A stretch of DNA of 64,000 bases from Pseudomonas putida. GTDB taxonomy: Bacteria > Pseudomonadota > Gammaproteobacteria > Pseudomonadales > Pseudomonadaceae. Both the position numbers and the translations under genes were made by a program. Position 1 is the stretch's first letter. Each line of letters opens with the position of its first letter. Below the pieces are notes generated by a model. It was not told where the DNA came from and did not search any database. It worked only from the letters and a program-made list of their open reading frames with translations. The stretch is taken from positions 1 through 64,000 of the forward strand of contig NZ_CP026115.2 in NCBI RefSeq assembly GCF_009883635.2, read 5' to 3'. Positions 43,842 through 52,237 of this stretch are shown one piece after another.

Positions 43842-45221
43842 TCAACGCCCAATCGCCCGCGCCGCATCAGCGGTATACATGTCCGGGGTAAACTTGCTCT
43901 CGTTCAGAATCGGCCCCTTCTTCGCCTCGTTGGTCATGCCATACCCGGTGTACTGCCCCGAGTTCAAGTCCATGAAGAACTGCGACCCTGCCTGCCAGGC
44001 ACTCATGTCCGGGTGGTAGTAGTAATTGATCATGGCATGCTTCCACAGCTGCCCACGGGCATCGTAGTTGTCGGCCATCACCGCGTTCCAGGTGTCCTCG
44101 TCAATGAACAGCACGCGCTTGCCATACACATGGCGGTAGCCTTCCTTCAGGTCGGCCTCGACCACCCACACCCGGCGCAGCTCATACCGCATGAACTCGG
44201 GGTTGGGGTGGTTGGGGGTCAGCAGCTCGGCGTACTTGACCGTGCCGGCGTTGGCCTTGAAGGCGTTGGCCGGGCTGTAGATCTCGCGCTTGCCCAGCAG
44301 CTTCCAGGTGTAACGCTCCGGTGCGCCGTTGAACAGGCGGTCCTCGTCCACGGTCATGGTGCCGTTGGTGCCGATCATCGGCTGGTCATAGCCATACCCC
44401 GGCATCTGCCGCACACGCCGGGTCGACGGGCTGTAGGCCCAGGCCTGACGCGATGAAGTGACGAAGTTGTAGGGCTCGTGGGCAATGCTGATCACCCCGT
44501 TATCACGGGCCGGCTTGAGCGTGGTGTTGTAGCTCATCGCCTGGATCATGTCGGAAGTCTTCGGCTCCACGGTCGGCGAGTTGGCCTGCGACAGGTTGCG
44601 CGCATGGGCGCGGCCCCAGCCGATGCTGCCGTTGGGCAGGACCGAGGCGAGGTCGGAAATCTTCTCCTCGGTGTAGGCACGTGCCGGCAGCTGGTGGTTC
44701 CACAGCACCTCCATGCCGTTCTTGGGAATCGGGAATGGCACCTGGCCCAGGCCCTCGACGCCCAGCCCATCGTTGACCAGCTGGGCATGCAGGGCATTGT
44801 CCATCACCCGCCGGCACACGTAGTCGGGGTAACGGAAGTCGCGGTGCCCCGGGTAGATGTTCATCTTGTAGCTGGTCGGGTACTTCTTCAGCAGCGCCTT
44901 CTGCCCGTCGGTCAGGTGCGCGGCATACTGGTCCATGTTCTGCGCGGTGATCACCAGGATCGGCTTTTCATTGGCGTATGGGTCCACCGGCTGGTCACCG
45001 GAGAACTTGACGTGGTTCCAGCCCGGCACCTCGCCCAGGTACTTGCCGGTGTAGGGCGGGATGGTGCCTTCGGCATTGCCGGCCTGCTCGGCGCCGACGC
45101 AGGTCAGGTCCTTGCCCAGGCGGGCGGCCTCCGCCGGTGGTACGGCGGCGTGGGCGCTGGTGACCAGCCCGCTGTTGAGGGTCAGGGCGGCTGCGAGCAT
45201 TACCGTTGTTGTTGTTTTCAT
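43842..45221 (-). CDS. DUF1329 protein, periplasmic/outer-membrane partner of DUF1302
   Basis: 459 residues with a Sec signal peptide (TTTTVMLAAALTLNSGLVTSAHA, cleavage after AHA). The mature protein is the DUF1329 family, typically ~450 residues of predicted beta sheet with a LolA/LolB-like half-barrel. Segments such as GKREIYSPANAF, RVWVVEADLKEGYRHVYGKR and FIDEDTWN are characteristic. GGAGG lies six bases before the ATG, and the regulon box 65 bp upstream. Partners (DUF1302, MMPL, YCF48) are in other operons with the same box. It could shuttle steroids between membrane and pore; inference from fold and context. Confidence 0.8.
   Translation of the reverse strand: MKTTTTVMLAAALTLNSGLVTSAHAAVPPAEAARLGKDLTCVGAEQAGNAEGTIPPYTGKYLGEVPGWNHVKFSGDQPVDPYANEKPILVITAQNMDQYAAHLTDGQKALLKKYPTSYKMNIYPGHRDFRYPDYVCRRVMDNALHAQLVNDGLGVEGLGQVPFPIPKNGMEVLWNHQLPARAYTEEKISDLASVLPNGSIGWGRAHARNLSQANSPTVEPKTSDMIQAMSYNTTLKPARDNGVISIAHEPYNFVTSSRQAWAYSPSTRRVRQMPGYGYDQPMIGTNGTMTVDEDRLFNGAPERYTWKLLGKREIYSPANAFKANAGTVKYAELLTPNHPNPEFMRYELRRVWVVEADLKEGYRHVYGKRVLFIDEDTWNAVMADNYDARGQLWKHAMINYYYHPDMSAWQAGSQFFMDLNSGQYTGYGMTNEAKKGPILNESKFTPDMYTADAARAIGR
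45203..45221 (-). promoter_or_regulatory. Candidate Hfq/Crc (CA) motif at the DUF1329 start
   Basis: ATGAAAACAACAACAACGG: the first codons are an AAYAAYAA-type tract directly after the start. Confidence 0.6.
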
Positions 45222-45286
45222 GTACTGCCTCCTTCGCTGATAAGGCGTGTGGTATGGCTTCATTGTTCCGGTTCCAGCCGGCGCGG

Positions 45287-45305
45287 CATCGTCCGGAGGG
45301 ACTAA
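45287..45305 (-). promoter_or_regulatory. Proposed steroid-regulon box, DUF1329
   Basis: CATCGTC-CGGAGG-GACTAA, one mismatch. It ends 65 bp before the DUF1329 start and sits between it and the stop codon of the ligase gene upstream, showing that DUF1329 is a separate unit. Confidence 0.68.
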
Positions 45306-45308
45306 ACA

Positions 45309-46997
45309 TCACGCGCTGCCCAGGCGTGCCTTGAGTTCGGCCTTGAGCACCTTGCCGGTGGCGTTGCGGGGCAATGGCTGGTCGACGCGGTAGACCTGCG
45401 CGGGCACCTTGTAGGCCGCCAGGCGCTGGGCGATGAACGTGCGCACTTGATCAATGGCCGGCAGGCTCGCCGCAGCGCCGTGGATCGCCAGCGCCACCAC
45501 TTCGCCATGCAGCGGGTCGGCGACGGCGAACGCCGCGGCTTCCAGCACACCGGGCATGTCGCTGACGCAGGTTTCGATCTCGGCCGCGGAAATCTTCTCG
45601 CCACCGCGGTTGATCAGGTCCTTGACCCGGCCGCTGATGTACAGGAAGCCCTCGTCGTCGAGGTAACCGAGGTCGCCGGTGTCGAGCCAGCCGTCGCGCA
45701 GGGTCTGGCGGCTGGCCTCGGCGAGGTTCCAGTAGCCCTGCATCAAGGTCGGCGAGCGCAGCCAGATCAGCCCTTCGCGGCCGGCCGGCAGCGGCTGCAG
45801 GGGGTCGTCGCCAATACGCACCTCGACAATCGGCAATGGCCAGCCGGCGCTGGCCGGGCAGTAGGCGAACAGGTCGCCGCCAATCGCCGCGCCGATGCCG
45901 TTGCTTTCGGTCAGGCCGTAGCCACTGCCGGCAATCACCTGGGGCCTGCGCACCAGCATTTCGTCCAGCAGGCCGGCCGACGAGGCACCGCCGCCCAGGC
46001 CCAGGCCGAACAGGCTGGCGGTGTCGGCGCCGTCATAGCGCGGCGAGGCCAGCAGCTGCTGCATCATTACCGGGGCGCCATTGAACTGGGTGCAGCGCTC
46101 GTCACGGATCAGGTCCAGCGCCTGCTCGGCATCCCACTTGTACATCAGCAGCAGGCGCCGGCCGCCGCGCAAGGCCGAGAGAAACTGCGCGTGCAGGCCG
46201 CTGACATGGAACAGCGGCACCGCCATCAGGGTGGTCGAGGCAAAGCCACTGCCGAGCATGCCCGCCACCCGTTCGGGCGAGGTCAGCGCACAGAACGCGC
46301 CCTGGAACTCCAACGCGGTCAGCGCCTGGCAAATCGCCCCATGGCTGGACAGCACGCCCTTGGCGCGGCTGGTGGTGCCGGAGGTGTAGAGGATCAGCGC
46401 CGGGGCTTCAGGCGCCACGTCCACGGTTGCCAGCGGCAGTGGTTCAGCCGCCAGCAGGTCTTCGTAGCGCAGGCAGTGCGCGGGCAACCCGGCATCGGCG
46501 GCGCGCCCGACCACGATGAAGGTCCGCCCCGCCGCTGCCAGGTCGCCCTGGAGCAAGGCCAGGCGCGCATCGTCGCCGATCAGCAGGCGTGCACCGCTGT
46601 CTTTCACGCCATGCAACAGCTCATCGTGCAGGCCCCAGCTGTTGAGCGGCACGCACACCGCGCCGCAACGCTGGATGGCAGCGAACGCCACCAGCCAGGC
46701 CGGCTGGTTGCGCATGGCAATAGCCACCCGCTCGCCAGGGCGCAGGCCCAGGCGGCCTGCGAGCTGGCCGGCCAGGCGGTCGACCGCGTCGAAATACTCG
46801 GCAAAGCTCAGCCGCTGCTGCTGCCAGACGACGAACTCCTTGTCGCCATGCACCCGTGCGGCGTCGATCACCTGCAGCAGGTTGCGCGGCGCATGGCGAA
46901 AATGCCGCGGGCCACCTTCGGCCGGGGCCATCACTTCAAACGGTGAGCCGGGGGCGATCAACTGCGCCCAGGCGTGCCGCCAATGGTCAATGCTCAT
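45309..46997 (-). CDS. Acyl-CoA ligase of the second side-chain operon (StdA2-like)
   Basis: 562-residue ANL ligase: P-loop ILYTSGTTSRAKGVLSSHG near residue 200, A5 GSGYGLTESNG, A7 LDTGDLGYLDD, A8 GRVKDLINRGGEKI, C-terminal lysine in NATGKVLKAELK. It is the last gene of the nine-gene operon starting near 55152. Located with an Ltp2/ChsH1/ChsH2-like set, it probably re-activates the shortened (C22-type) acid produced by the aldehyde dehydrogenase, the role of StdA2. GGAG is seven bases before the ATG at 46997. Substrate assignment rests on context. Confidence 0.75.
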   Translation of the reverse strand: MSIDHWRHAWAQLIAPGSPFEVMAPAEGGPRHFRHAPRNLLQVIDAARVHGDKEFVVWQQQRLSFAEYFDAVDRLAGQLAGRLGLRPGERVAIAMRNQPAWLVAFAAIQRCGAVCVPLNSWGLHDELLHGVKDSGARLLIGDDARLALLQGDLAAAGRTFIVVGRAADAGLPAHCLRYEDLLAAEPLPLATVDVAPEAPALILYTSGTTSRAKGVLSSHGAICQALTALEFQGAFCALTSPERVAGMLGSGFASTTLMAVPLFHVSGLHAQFLSALRGGRRLLLMYKWDAEQALDLIRDERCTQFNGAPVMMQQLLASPRYDGADTASLFGLGLGGGASSAGLLDEMLVRRPQVIAGSGYGLTESNGIGAAIGGDLFAYCPASAGWPLPIVEVRIGDDPLQPLPAGREGLIWLRSPTLMQGYWNLAEASRQTLRDGWLDTGDLGYLDDEGFLYISGRVKDLINRGGEKISAAEIETCVSDMPGVLEAAAFAVADPLHGEVVALAIHGAAASLPAIDQVRTFIAQRLAAYKVPAQVYRVDQPLPRNATGKVLKAELKARLGSA

Positions 46998-47019
46998 CAG
47001 GGTTCTCCAGGCGCTGCGC

Positions 47020-48174
47020 TCAGGCGCAGGCCGCGTCGAGGGCGGCATAACGTTCGCAATGGAAGTCGCGATCACCCAGGCAGGCCTGGGCCACCCGCAC
47101 CCGCTTGAGGTACAGGCCGACATCCAGTTCGTCGGTGACGCCAATGCCGCCATGCATCTGCACCGCTTCGTTGGCGACCTGCAGCGCGGTATCACCGGCT
47201 TTCCACTTGGCCAGGCTGACCAACCGCCCACGCCGGGCGGCGTCCAGTTGCGGGTCGTCGAGTGCCGAAAGGCCGGCCATCACCGCACTGCGCGCCAGGG
47301 CCAGCTCGGTGTACAGGTGCGCGGCGCGGTGCTGCAGGGCCTGGAACGAGCCGATCGGCACGTCGAACTGTACGCGCGTCTTGAGGTATTCCACGGTGGT
47401 CTCGAACAGTTGCTGCGCAGCGCCCAGCAACTCCGCCGCCAGGCACGCGCGGCCGCGGTCGAGCACTGCGTCCAACACCGCCCAGGCCGCCCCGGCTTCC
47501 CCCAGCAGCGCCTCGCGGCCCACCCGCACCTGGTCAAGGCGCAGGCGCCCGCTGTTGCGCGAGTCGATCAGGGGCAGCGCCGTGCACTGCACGCCCTGGC
47601 TGTCGGCCGGCACCAGGAACAGGCTGATGCCGGCCTCTTCGCCGGGCTGGCCGACGGTACGCGCCGCCACCACATAGGCATCGGCACCGACGCCATCGAT
47701 GACCCAGAATTTTTCCCCGCTCAGGCGATAACCGTCGCCCTCGGCGACCGCCGCCATGGCCACGTCGCTGGGGCGGTGACGGGCGCCCTCCTCCAGCGCC
47801 AGCGCCAGGCGCCGCTCCCCCCGGATCACCGCCTGCAGCCAGTCGCCGTGCTGCTGCGCCGAACCGGCCAGGGCCAGCAGCGAGCCGGCCAGGACCACGC
47901 TGGACAACAAGGGCGTCGCCGACAGGTGCTGACCCTTGGCTTCGAAGATCGGCCCCAGGCCCATGCACCCGAAGTCCAGCCCGCCGAGGTGCTCGGCAAA
48001 CGGGATGGCGCTCCAACCCAGCTCGACCGCCTCGCGCCACAGCTGGCTGTCAAAGCCTTGCGCCACGCCCTGGTCACGCAAGCGCCGCTGCGCCGCCACC
48101 GGGCTGCGCGCGGCAAGAAAGTCGCGGGCACTGTCGGCCAGCAGGCGTTGTTCTTCGTTGTAACGCAGGTTCAT
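47020..48174 (-). CDS. Acyl-CoA dehydrogenase, non-catalytic-type subunit
   Basis: 384-residue ACAD (LRYNEEQRLLADSARDFLA, GYRLSGEKFWVIDGVGADAYVV, RVQFDVPIGSFQALQHR, QMHGGIGVTDELDVGLYLKR). At the catalytic-Glu position the sequence runs RGRACLAAELLGAAQ without the usual base. It should pair with the catalytic ACAD at 48171, whose stop overlaps its start (ATGA). By position the pair may oxidise the 3-carbon side-chain CoA ester like ChsE1-ChsE2. Confidence 0.8.
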   Translation of the reverse strand: MNLRYNEEQRLLADSARDFLAARSPVAAQRRLRDQGVAQGFDSQLWREAVELGWSAIPFAEHLGGLDFGCMGLGPIFEAKGQHLSATPLLSSVVLAGSLLALAGSAQQHGDWLQAVIRGERRLALALEEGARHRPSDVAMAAVAEGDGYRLSGEKFWVIDGVGADAYVVAARTVGQPGEEAGISLFLVPADSQGVQCTALPLIDSRNSGRLRLDQVRVGREALLGEAGAAWAVLDAVLDRGRACLAAELLGAAQQLFETTVEYLKTRVQFDVPIGSFQALQHRAAHLYTELALARSAVMAGLSALDDPQLDAARRGRLVSLAKWKAGDTALQVANEAVQMHGGIGVTDELDVGLYLKRVRVAQACLGDRDFHCERYAALDAACA

Positions 48175-49376
48175 GCCGACACTCCTTTCTTGCCGTCGGG
48201 CAAACCAAGCACGCGCTTGGCGATGACATTGAGCTGCACTTCCGAGGCGCCCCCGGAAATGGTCAGCGCATAGCTGTTGAGCCAGGCGCGGGTCACCGCC
48301 AGCTCGCGCTCGCTGAAGCCCGGTGCCTGCCAGCCGAGGGCGTGGCCACCCATGGCGTCGAGCAGCACCTCGAACTTGTCGCGTTCCTGCTCGGTGTGAA
48401 GCAGTTTCATGATCGCCATCAGGCCGCTGATGTCGTCGCCGGCACGCCCCTCCTCGGCCATGCGCTGCACCGTCAGGCCGTAGGCATGCTCGTCCATGGC
48501 GCAGGCCACCGCTCGCGCCTGCAACGCCAGTTCGCCCTGGCTGCGCGGCTGCGGCAGGTATTCGCGCAGCAGCGCCAACAGGTCGAAGTGCGACGGCAGG
48601 CTGAACTCGCCGAACTTCGACATGGCCTTGCGCTCGTGCTGCAGCAGGTATTTGCCGAGGTTCCAGCCGCCATTGAGCGGGCCGATCAGCTGGCTCTTGG
48701 GCACCTTCACGCCATCGAAGAACACCTGGCAGAACGCCGACTTGCCGCTGATCAGGTCGATCGGCACCGGCTTGACCCCGGGGCTGCGCATGTCCAGCAC
48801 GATCAGGCTGATGCCTTCGTGCTTGGGCGCCTGGCTGTCGGTGCGCACCAGCGCGTACATCCAGTCGGACTTGTCGCCGTAGGAGGTCCAGATCTTGCTG
48901 CCATCGACCACGAAGTGATCGCCGGCGCCACGGGCGGCCATTTTCAGGCTGGCAAGGTCGGAGCCGGCGTTGGGTTCCGAGAAGCCCTGGCACCAGCGCA
49001 CCTCGCCCCGCGCCATGGGCGGCAGCAAGCTGCGCTTCTGCTCCTCGCTGCCATAGGCCAGCAACACCGGCCCGAGCATCCAGATGCCCAGGTTGATCTG
49101 CGGCGGCCGGCACTTGAGGCGGCGCATCTCGCTTTCCAGCACCGCCAGCTGCTCGGCATCCAGCCCGGCACCGCCGTAGGCCTCGGGCCAGTCGGGGCAG
49201 AACCAGCGCTTGTCGCGCATGCGCTCGAACCACAGGCGCGCATCGTCATTGGCGAACTGCGGCTGGCTGGCCCCCCAGACCACATCGCCTTCGCCCATGG
49301 CGGTGCGCATCGACTGCGGGCAGTTGGCTTCCAGCCAGGCACGGGTTTCGTGCCTGAATTGCTCTATCGTGCTCAT
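48171..49376 (-). CDS. Acyl-CoA dehydrogenase, catalytic subunit
   Basis: 401 residues. FAD-site motifs CQGFSEPNAGSDLA and KIWTSYGDKSDW, probable catalytic Glu248 in LLQHERKA, C-terminal ISGGASEVQLNVIAKRVLGLP. ATG at 49376 with GAGGG nine bases upstream (an upstream TTG at 49385 is an alternative). It is translationally coupled to the following non-catalytic subunit, consistent with an alpha2beta2 steroid ACAD. The 68-bp gap to the previous gene holds nothing I recognise. Confidence 0.83.
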   Translation of the reverse strand: MSTIEQFRHETRAWLEANCPQSMRTAMGEGDVVWGASQPQFANDDARLWFERMRDKRWFCPDWPEAYGGAGLDAEQLAVLESEMRRLKCRPPQINLGIWMLGPVLLAYGSEEQKRSLLPPMARGEVRWCQGFSEPNAGSDLASLKMAARGAGDHFVVDGSKIWTSYGDKSDWMYALVRTDSQAPKHEGISLIVLDMRSPGVKPVPIDLISGKSAFCQVFFDGVKVPKSQLIGPLNGGWNLGKYLLQHERKAMSKFGEFSLPSHFDLLALLREYLPQPRSQGELALQARAVACAMDEHAYGLTVQRMAEEGRAGDDISGLMAIMKLLHTEQERDKFEVLLDAMGGHALGWQAPGFSERELAVTRAWLNSYALTISGGASEVQLNVIAKRVLGLPDGKKGVSA

Positions 49377-49444
49377 CGGGTGCAACCCTCGGCCCAGGCC
49401 CCGGGCGCTGCCGGGGCGGGGCCTGTCGTTGTGGTTGGGGTGGC

Positions 49445-50614
49445 TCAGCGCTGGGTGCGCGGCATGCCCAGGCCGAACTGGGCGATCAGCTCGCGCTGGA
49501 TTTCATTGGTGCCGCCGCCAAAGGTCACGGTGACCGAGGCGCGCAGTTCGTACTCCAGGTCACCGTGCAGCGCCGCCGCAGCCGAGCCGCCACGGACCAC
49601 GCCATTGGCGCCGACGATGGCCGACAGCCGGCGCAGGATCTCGATCGCCGATTCCGAGCCGTACACCTTGGTGGTCGAGCTCAACGCCACGTCCATGTGC
49701 TCGCGCTCCAGGTTGGCGGCGATGCGCAGGTTGATCAGGCGCATCGCCTCCAGGCGCGCATAGCACTCGGCCAGCGAACTGCGCACCCAGGCCTTGTCCA
49801 TCGCCCGCCGGCCCTGCTCGTCGCGGGCCTTGGCCCACAGGTAGACGCGGCGGAACAGCCCGACGACCTTGTCCGACCAGGAGCCCAGGCCCAGGCGCTC
49901 GTGGTTGAGCTGCGCGGTGATCAGCTTCCAGCCGCCGTGCAGCTCGCCGACCAGCATGTCCCGGGGCACCTGCACGTTGTCGTAGTAGGTGGCGGCGGTC
50001 GGGTTGCTGGTGGTCGGGATCACCGTGCTGGAGAAGCCCGGCAGGCGGGTGTCGAGGATCAGGATCGACACGCCCTTGTGCCGCGCCTGGCTCGGGTCGG
50101 TGCGTGCGGCCAGCCAGATGAAGTCCGCCGACTCGGCGCCCGAGGTCCACAGCTTGTTGCCGTTGACCACGAAGTGCTCGCCGTCCAGCCGGGCGCTGGT
50201 GCGCAGCACTGCCAGGTCGCTGCCGGCATCGGGTTCGGAGTAGCCGATGGCGAACATGATTTCACCGGCGGCGATGCCCGGCAGAAAGCGCTCTTTCTGC
50301 GCCGCGCTGCCGTGTTCCATCAACGCCGGGCCCACCGTGCTGATGGTCACGAACGGCAGCGGCGCGCCGGCAATGTTGGCCTCTTCGAAGAAGATCAGCT
50401 GCTCGGTGGCGGCGTAGCCCTGGCCGCCGTGGGCCTTCGGCCAGCCCACCGCCAGCCAGCCGTCACGGCCCATCTGGCGCACGGTCTGGCGATACAGCTC
50501 ACCGCCTTCCTGGCCGCGCAGGCGCTCGCGCAGCTCGGGGGTCATCAGCGCCTGGAAGTAGTCGCGCACCTTGCGGCGCAGCGCATGTTGCTCGGGAGTA
50601 AGATCGACGAACAT
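49445..50614 (-). CDS. Acyl-CoA dehydrogenase, catalytic subunit (FadE26-like)
   Basis: 389 residues: IGYSEPDAGSDLA, NKLWTSGAESADFIW, probable catalytic Glu239 in QLNHERLG, C-terminal FGGGTNEIQRELIAQFGLGMPR. It resembles the FadE26 (ChsE4) type. The likely partner is the non-catalytic ACAD at 52209, two genes upstream in the same operon, rather than an adjacent one. It lies ten bases after the aldolase gene. Probably oxidises a steroid side-chain CoA ester; whether the C5 or C3 chain is unresolved. Confidence 0.8.
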   Translation of the reverse strand: MFVDLTPEQHALRRKVRDYFQALMTPELRERLRGQEGGELYRQTVRQMGRDGWLAVGWPKAHGGQGYAATEQLIFFEEANIAGAPLPFVTISTVGPALMEHGSAAQKERFLPGIAAGEIMFAIGYSEPDAGSDLAVLRTSARLDGEHFVVNGNKLWTSGAESADFIWLAARTDPSQARHKGVSILILDTRLPGFSSTVIPTTSNPTAATYYDNVQVPRDMLVGELHGGWKLITAQLNHERLGLGSWSDKVVGLFRRVYLWAKARDEQGRRAMDKAWVRSSLAECYARLEAMRLINLRIAANLEREHMDVALSSTTKVYGSESAIEILRRLSAIVGANGVVRGGSAAAALHGDLEYELRASVTVTFGGGTNEIQRELIAQFGLGMPRTQR

Positions 50615-50624
50615 GCTGTGCTCC

Positions 50625-51803
50625 TCAGGCCGTGCCCAGAATCAGGCCGCTGGTGGGCACGCCGGTGCCGGCGGTGACCAGCACGTTTTCCACGTCCGAC
50701 ACCTGGTTGACCGCCGTGCCACGCACCTGGCGCACCGCCTCGGCGACGCCGTTCATGCCGTGGATATAGGCTTCACCCAGCTGGCCGCCGTGGGTGTTGA
50801 TCGGCAGCTTGCCGCCGCGGGCGTGGTGCCCGGCGCGAATGAACTCCTTGGCCTCGCCACGCCGGGCAAAGCCGAATTCCTCCAGTTGCGGCAGCACGAA
50901 CGGGGTGAAGTGGTCGTAGATCACCGCCGTCTGCAGCGCTTCGGGGCCGAGCCCGGACTGGCGGTACAGCTCCTTGGCGACCACGCCCATTTCCGGCAGG
51001 CCGGTGATGTCGTCGCGGTAGAACGAGGTCATGCTCTGCTGGCCTTGGGTGATGCCCTGGGAGCCGGCCTTGATGGTCACCGGCTTCTGCCGCAGGTCAC
51101 GGGCGCGCTCGGCCGAGGTGATGACCATGGCCACCGCACCGTCGGACTCCTGGCAACAGTCGAGCAGGTGCAGCGGCTCGCAGATCCAGCGCGAAGCCTG
51201 GTGCTCTTCGAGAGTGATCGGCTTGCCGTGGAAGAACGCCTTGGGGTTGGTCGCGGCAAAGTCCCGCGCCGCCACAGCCACGCGGCCGAAATCTTCCGAG
51301 GTGGCGCCATAGGTGTGCATGTAGCGCTGGGCGAACATGCCGACCCAGGCGGCCGGGGTATGGAAGCCGTGGGGCATGTACCAGCCGTAGTTGACGTTGT
51401 CGAAAATCGGCGTGGCGACAAATCCGTAGCTGCCGCTGCCGAAGCGGTACCACGAGCGCTCGTTCATCGCCCGGTACACCACCACCACCTTGGCCACGCC
51501 AGTGGCCACCGCCATGGCCGCGTGCATCACCGGCGCGCAGGCGGCGCCGCCACCGTGGGGCACCTGGGAGAAGAACTTGACGTCCTTGCAGCCCAGCAGG
51601 CGGGCGATTTCGTACTCCGGGACCTTGTCTACCGAATAGGAGCTGAAGCCCTCCACTTCCGAGGGATCGATGCCGGCGTCGCGCAGGGCCTCGAGGGTGG
51701 CTTCGAGGGCCAGGCGCAGTTCGGTGCGCCCGGAGTTCTTGGAAAACTCGGTGGCGCCCAGCCCGACAATCGCGGCGCGCCCGGAAATCGAAAGGTTGCT
51801 CAT
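50625..51803 (-). CDS. Ltp-type thiolase-fold aldolase (Ltp2/Sal2-like)
   Basis: 392 residues, lipid-transfer-type thiolase: GRAAIVGLGATEFSK, VPHGGGAACAPVMHAA at the nucleophile region, YDHFTPFVLPQLEEFGF, and C-terminal INTHGGQLGEAYIHGMNG. It should be the retro-aldolase that removes the last side-chain fragment to leave a 17-ketosteroid, in complex with the DUF35 domain of the protein at 53353. ATG at 51803 has GGAGG close upstream. The gap to the MaoC gene is 14 bp. Confidence 0.78.
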   Translation of the reverse strand: MSNLSISGRAAIVGLGATEFSKNSGRTELRLALEATLEALRDAGIDPSEVEGFSSYSVDKVPEYEIARLLGCKDVKFFSQVPHGGGAACAPVMHAAMAVATGVAKVVVVYRAMNERSWYRFGSGSYGFVATPIFDNVNYGWYMPHGFHTPAAWVGMFAQRYMHTYGATSEDFGRVAVAARDFAATNPKAFFHGKPITLEEHQASRWICEPLHLLDCCQESDGAVAMVITSAERARDLRQKPVTIKAGSQGITQGQQSMTSFYRDDITGLPEMGVVAKELYRQSGLGPEALQTAVIYDHFTPFVLPQLEEFGFARRGEAKEFIRAGHHARGGKLPINTHGGQLGEAYIHGMNGVAEAVRQVRGTAVNQVSDVENVLVTAGTGVPTSGLILGTA

Positions 51804-51817
51804 GCTGCCTCCGCTGA

Positions 51818-52237
51818 TCATGGCAGCACCAGCGCGACCGTGCCGGTCACGTGGTTGCCCATTGAGTTCTTGCCGCTCAGGGTCACTTCCACCGTGCGGG
51901 TTTCGGGGTCAAGGCCGCTCACGCTGCCGCTGAAGGTCATGCAGTCGCCGGGGTAGTTGGGCACGCCCAGCTTGATCTTCAGCGAGGTGAAGCGCGCCAG
52001 CGGGCCGGCCCAGCCTTCGACGAAGCGCTGCACCAGGCCGTTGGTGGTGAGGATGTTCATGAACACGTGGGGCGAGCCCAGTGCACGGGCGGCATCCAGG
52101 TCGTGGTGGCCTGGGAAGTAGTCACGCGTGGCGATCGCACCGCCGGCGATCAGCGCCACCGTGATCGGCACCTGCAGCGCTGGCAGGGTTTCGCCGGGGC
52201 GCACATCGTCAAAGCGCTTGGTGTTCTTCGAGGTCAT
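51818..52237 (-). CDS. MaoC-like hydratase subunit (ChsH1-like)
   Basis: 139 residues, a single hot-dog domain (RPGETLPALQVPIT, DYFPGHHDLDAARALG, FMNILTTNGLVQRFV with the Asp-His pair of the R-hydratase site). Small MaoC units of this size pair with a MaoC-DUF35 protein to form the ChsH1-ChsH2 enoyl-CoA hydratase. Its start lies inside the upstream ACAD frame, a 29-bp overlap, so expression must be coupled. It is immediately followed by the aldolase. Confidence 0.78.
   Translation of the reverse strand: MTSKNTKRFDDVRPGETLPALQVPITVALIAGGAIATRDYFPGHHDLDAARALGSPHVFMNILTTNGLVQRFVEGWAGPLARFTSLKIKLGVPNYPGDCMTFSGSVSGLDPETRTVEVTLSGKNSMGNHVTGTVALVLP

Noticed and set aside
43554..44019. Short frames inside the long palindromes giving repeated peptides such as RRSERSSRCAARAALDL
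   Set aside because: They arise from the inverted arms of the REPINs and recur at 56.1-56.4 kb in both directions; they have no ribosome sites and represent the repeat, not a gene.
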